From: Meandrina meandrites
Taxonomy: Eukaryota > Cnidaria > Anthozoa > Scleractinia > Meandrinidae
DNA length: 64,000 nt
Assembly (NCBI GenBank): GCA_963693305.1
Contig: OY855915.1
Coordinates: forward strand, 17,194,284 to 17,258,283
Direction of reading: 5' to 3'
Below the pieces are notes generated by a model. That model was not told the DNA's origin and did not search any database. It saw only the letters and a list, made by a program, of their open reading frames with translations. The first letter of the stretch is position 1; each line of letters begins with the position of its first letter. Below are positions 60,524-64,000 of this stretch, one piece after another. A program made the translations under genes and the position numbers.

Positions 60524-61084
60524 ATGATATACAGGACTCGGAACATACATACTCTGTCGACATAAAATACAAACATGCATCACAATAGGGCTTAATATAA
60601 GCCTATGGGCTTGGGAAGGCTTATTATAAGAAGGACTCTTGTGCCAGAAATTTGAAAGGCTTATTTTTGTCGGGGAGGAGGTACTGTAGGGGGTGGGGGT
60701 TGCTTATTTTCGTAATTTTAACGTATATCGGGAATGTCACCTTCCTTTGCCATTACGCTTCTTTCGTGAGAAACACGGCAGGATGCCACTGTGGGGAAAG
60801 TTTCATTTAAAAAAAGCAACGGAAACATGAAAATTTCGCAACATGTCCAAAATCTAACAATTTTTAATGGCAAAATGAAACAACCAAAACAAGATGTAAC
60901 AAATTCTCTCATGCAAAACGAAACGACCTTCTCGAAGAAAAACTTGTGTTAGGTTAGTGTGCACTTTAATCATCAGATGGGTCACAACTGAGGCTGCTGT
61001 CCTTTGTAGTCCAAACAAAATAATGTTACCATCAAAAGGGAAAAGGAGAAAGGGCCTGGGAACGAGGTCGATGTTACCATGCCT

Positions 61085-61325
61085 AATCCGTTCCGGGGCG
61101 TAGATTTATTTTAGTTCGATTTTTTAGTTCCAAAAAACTTTATTTTCAAATCTCGTCTTAAAACCTATGTTTTTTAAAATAAACTTTTTAGACCTTAGAT
61201 CTGGTTAATAATATGTGCATATTCAGTATATTTTAATATTTTAAGGTTTTAATATTGTAATGGGCTTTTGATCATTTTCATGTTAAGAGGCGCACTATAA
61301 CTAATAAATTATTATTATTATTAAA
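61085..61325 (+). mobile_element. LINE 3' end with ATT tail
   Basis: The frame NFIFKSRLKTYVF followed by a stop at about 61172 matches the usual last residues of CR1/L2-type LINE proteins. It is followed by an AT-rich UTR and ATTATTATTATT at 61309-61320. Confidence 0.6.
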
Positions 61326-61834
61326 CAAAAGCAAAAACGGTTTTGGATTTAAGAACTCTGGATTTGGATTTTCAATGGAAAAATGCATCTCAAAAGAAGG
61401 AATTGTATTTTGTTTTTACAGCGTATTTATGAATATTTCACGTTGATTTTGCGGCATTTAATATTTTAATGTTAAGTTTTCTCTTTTTAATTTAATCTTG
61501 TGTGATTAAATTGACTGACAGTGTTAGTTATTAGAGATTGACAAGTTTTTAAGTTTTGGTGTTATTTTCTGCTTGCAATATTTTGTTAATAGCTTTGAAA
61601 GGATATGTATCAAATGCTTATCAGGTGTTAACTTCTTTGTTACCAATGTATCGTGAAGTACCTTGCTTAAATAAACAATTTAGAACTAACGTTAATGTTA
61701 GAATGGTATAAACCATGACAGAGTCGTTGGGAAGGTTGTATTTGTAAATATATTTGCGATTGACGTGTGTTTTAAATTCGACACAGTGTACACCAAAAAC
61801 AGATTGTTTTTAGACTCCTCCTCTCCTACGTCCT

Positions 61835-61862
<28 letters not shown>
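61835..61862 (+). repeat. 28-base poly-C tract
   Basis: The longest homopolymer in the window. Confidence 0.85.
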
Positions 61863-61865
<3 letters not shown>

Positions 61866-62608
61866 CGGCCACCCCAACTAAGATAAGCTGGAGCTTGACT
61901 GAGAAATAAAATACAAACAGCGGCAACAAACATAGCACATGGACTGCACTTGGTTTGAAAAAATGGAATCTAAAATTAACTTGACGTTTCGCTTGCTACG
62001 GAGCGCATCTTCAGAACTGACGGGTAAAAAAAGACAAAAGATTTAAAACTTAAAAAAAAAAACAAAGGGAGTTACTGGTAACTAATTACACAATGATAAC
62101 AATAAAATAGGTGAGAGCTATTCAAGCCACAGCTTTTCACTGCCAACATTGTCATTAAGGGTGGGTTTTAAGTCCCGTATAAACAATGTTTCTTTTATTT
62201 TAGAATATCATCGTTCACAAGTCGAAAATGTCTGGAATGATTTTTTTCCCAAAAGAAAAGTAAATAGGTAAGCCCATTATATTTCCGCTGCCTCCACCGT
62301 CTGAAAGAGGTGGTAAAACAGTGGTAAAACAGCTATTAGAGTTGCTTACACCGGAATTTAACTGGGACAATATCTACTCCTAGTATTTTGATCTCCGAAC
62401 TTGCAGATTATTTAATGATTTGATTATTTAATAACTCTGTTCTGCAATACAAAAGGAACGCCTCTGATTCAGTGGAACCCCGCCTTACGTCCACCTCGTC
62501 GATACGGCCAACGACCACATTCTGAAATCCAACCTATAGTATTTAAAATTTAAAATGGGTCCATGGGCGTCAGCGTGTTTGTCTTTGTGCAACCTGAATT
62601 GCTATTAT

Positions 62609-62761
62609 TAGCCTGCGTAGTTGGCGGGATTTCGCGAGCGAGTGTTTTTTAGCGGCCATATGCTTTTGTCTTGGCCGCCAAGCCCCGCTCACGCGGGCTC
62701 CGCCCGCATGAGAAAAAATTCACTGGTGTCCGCTAAGTTCGCCCGCCAGCTACGCAGACTA
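62609..62761. mobile_element. Short GC-rich MITE
   Basis: TAGCCTGCGTAGTTGGCGGG at the left is mirrored by CGCCCGCCAGCTACGCAGACTA at the right. The centre has a GCGGGCTCCGCCCGC hairpin. Confidence 0.65.
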
Positions 62762-63140
62762 GTCTAGTAGTAACTAGGAATAGTTGACACAACAGCTGCC
62801 CCTGTTGTTAATCAGTTTTTCAAAGCGCCTCCGTTTACTACTGTCAATGCTTTCGTGTGATATTTTAATTGGCTCTTCTATTTGGCTAGCTCTTTAAGGA
62901 TTACAAGCATTCACATACTTATCAATTTTCGATATAGCGTCAACTTGGCGCCAATTTCCTATTTTCAGCTAATCATTTCTTGCATTAAAATACTGAAGAA
63001 AAATCTTACATAACATACTATTTTAATTGAACTGCAATTAAGATTATGAAAGAAATTCTAAGATTTGCTGCGTGCGCACATAAGCAGCACTACCTAAATA
63101 CATGTTTTTACAAAATTCAAATAAAAATATCTCTAAGAAG

Positions 63141-63356
63141 AATTGCACTGCGCATCCATGCGGCGCATATTGTTTCGCGTCACTTAGCGCACGCCAATCT
63201 CGTTCCCAGAGTCCACGTTTCCCTAGACCAGCGGTCGGAAAAGGTTTCCACGTTTCCCGTTCCGCCGGACAAGGATAACGCGGGCTCTGGGAACGAGATT
63301 GTGCGCGCGCTAAGTGACGCGAAACAATATGCGCCGCATGGATGCGCAGTGCAATT
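63141..63356. repeat. Large inverted repeat, about 70-base arms
   Basis: The left arm AATTGCACTGCGCATCCATG through ATCTCGTTCCCAGAG is repeated in reverse complement to 63356 with only a few changes around the GCGCACGCC segment. The spacer is about 74 bases. The inner part resembles the CTCTGGGAACGAGA repeat ends seen elsewhere, but here flanking genomic-looking sequence is also mirrored. Confidence 0.8.
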
Positions 63357-63611
63357 CAGTGGAATCAACTTAAATGAACTAGGCCTAAGGCTATCCTGAA
63401 ACTGTAAAAATAAGTAAAATATATATGCATATAATTACGGTTTGTAAGCCATGCGTTGATAAATAATTGTACAGACAGATCATTCCATGTCAATTGACCA
63501 CTATTGTTCCACACCCCTGAAGTCGAGGATGCAAATTCCTCCTTTTCAATGAAAAACGTCGACCACCATCAACGAAGCCTCAAAATCGTATTACTTTCGG
63601 TTCTGTTTAGA

Positions 63612-64000
63612 ATGTCCGATTTTCTCGCAACAGCCGTCTTCAAAGCAACTATTGGCTTGCTAATCAATAAAGCCAGAGACATGGCAGCCGAAAAGCTGAA
63701 AGAAGGTGATGTAACGGATGAAAAGTTTCGAAGCGTGATCGTGCGTGAAATCGATCAGATCAACTCGAAGTTGGATGGATTGGCACGAAAAGATCTTCTT
63801 TCTGCTAACAGCTTCTTCATGGAGGGAATTGCTATTTTGTTCGATGTCTTCAAACAAGCAAAAATAGGAGTGAAAGAGCTGAGGAAGACTGATGTAACGG
63901 GCGGGGCAACGGGACAAGCAGCAGCCGAAGCAACAGCAGCGGGAGTGAAAGACGTCCCAGAGGTAGGCCTACAATCGTCAGCTTCAGCTCAAGCAAAAGA
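63612..64000 (+). CDS. Tandem paralogue of the helical/NHL gene (5' part, cut by window end)
   Basis: ATG at 63612 opens a frame that stays open to the window edge (129 complete codons). MSDFLATAVFKATIGLLINK, then DMAAEKLKEGDVTDEKFRS, and QINSKLDGLARKDLLSA align closely with the gene at 58758; the following TGGATGQAAAEATAA linker is longer. Similarity begins before the ATG (CCACCCCTGAA versus CACACCCCTGAA, about 110 bases upstream) and both starts read TTTAGAATGTC, so the duplicated block includes the 5' flank or a conserved acceptor. The propeller, if present, lies beyond the window. Confidence 0.83.
   Translation, partial: MSDFLATAVFKATIGLLINKARDMAAEKLKEGDVTDEKFRSVIVREIDQINSKLDGLARKDLLSANSFFMEGIAILFDVFKQAKIGVKELRKTDVTGGATGQAAAEATAAGVKDVPEVGLQSSASAQAK

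Larger units (their letters stand above)
60524..63140. other. Intergenic stretch between the two paralogues
   Basis: Contains a GGCTTATTATAAG-type repeat (about 60585-60720), a LINE tail (61085-61325), a 28-C run (61835-61862), a retroelement-end-like phrase on the minus strand near 61980-62025, and a MITE at 62609-62761. No gene supported. Confidence 0.5.

Overview
This window looks like nuclear DNA from an animal, most likely an anthozoan cnidarian such as a stony coral. Genes are split by phase-consistent GT/AG introns. Two conserved eukaryotic genes, ribosomal protein S26 and prohibitin, can be read exon by exon. The intergenic DNA is AT-rich and full of tRNA-derived SINEs, small inverted-repeat DNA transposons and long G/C homopolymers. 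There is no operon structure, and almost all short open frames are chance or repeat translations. The coral assignment is inference from overall style and protein families, not from a marker gene.

Layout. 1-15.3 kb (+): the last twelve exons of a large uncharacterised coiled-coil protein whose 5' end lies outside the window; its introns carry several MITEs, including a three-level nest (SINE, then a 1.9-kb element, then a 0.57-kb element) at 4.85-6.83 kb. 16.3-17.7 kb (-): a two-exon secreted Ly6/uPAR-like gene. 19.07-23.07 kb: a non-coding tandem array of 2.4 units. 25.7-26.8 kb: a decayed member of a dispersed cysteine-tailed protein family. 27.3-30.4 kb: a segmental duplicate of about 14-17.7 kb, carrying a second intact Ly6-like gene and a dead copy of the coiled-coil gene's last exon. 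31-42 kb: mostly repeats, including a 1.87-kb long-TIR element with RecQ-like helicase remnants, a GTTTCC satellite and a LINE tail. 43.1-46.7 kb (-): RPS26. 46.85-56.0 kb (+): prohibitin, head-to-head with RPS26 across about 130 bp. 58.76-60.52 kb (+): a gene with an alpha-helical N-terminal region followed by an NHL-like beta-propeller, broken by one frameshift and ending in a poly-G tract. 63.6 kb to the end: the first part of a tandem paralogue of that gene.

Functional links. RPS26 (cytosolic translation) and prohibitin (mitochondrial inner membrane) probably share a compact bidirectional promoter. The Ly6 pair and the helical-NHL pair both show local gene-family expansion by duplication. 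I found no CRISPR array, viral genome, rRNA gene or convincing functional tRNA.
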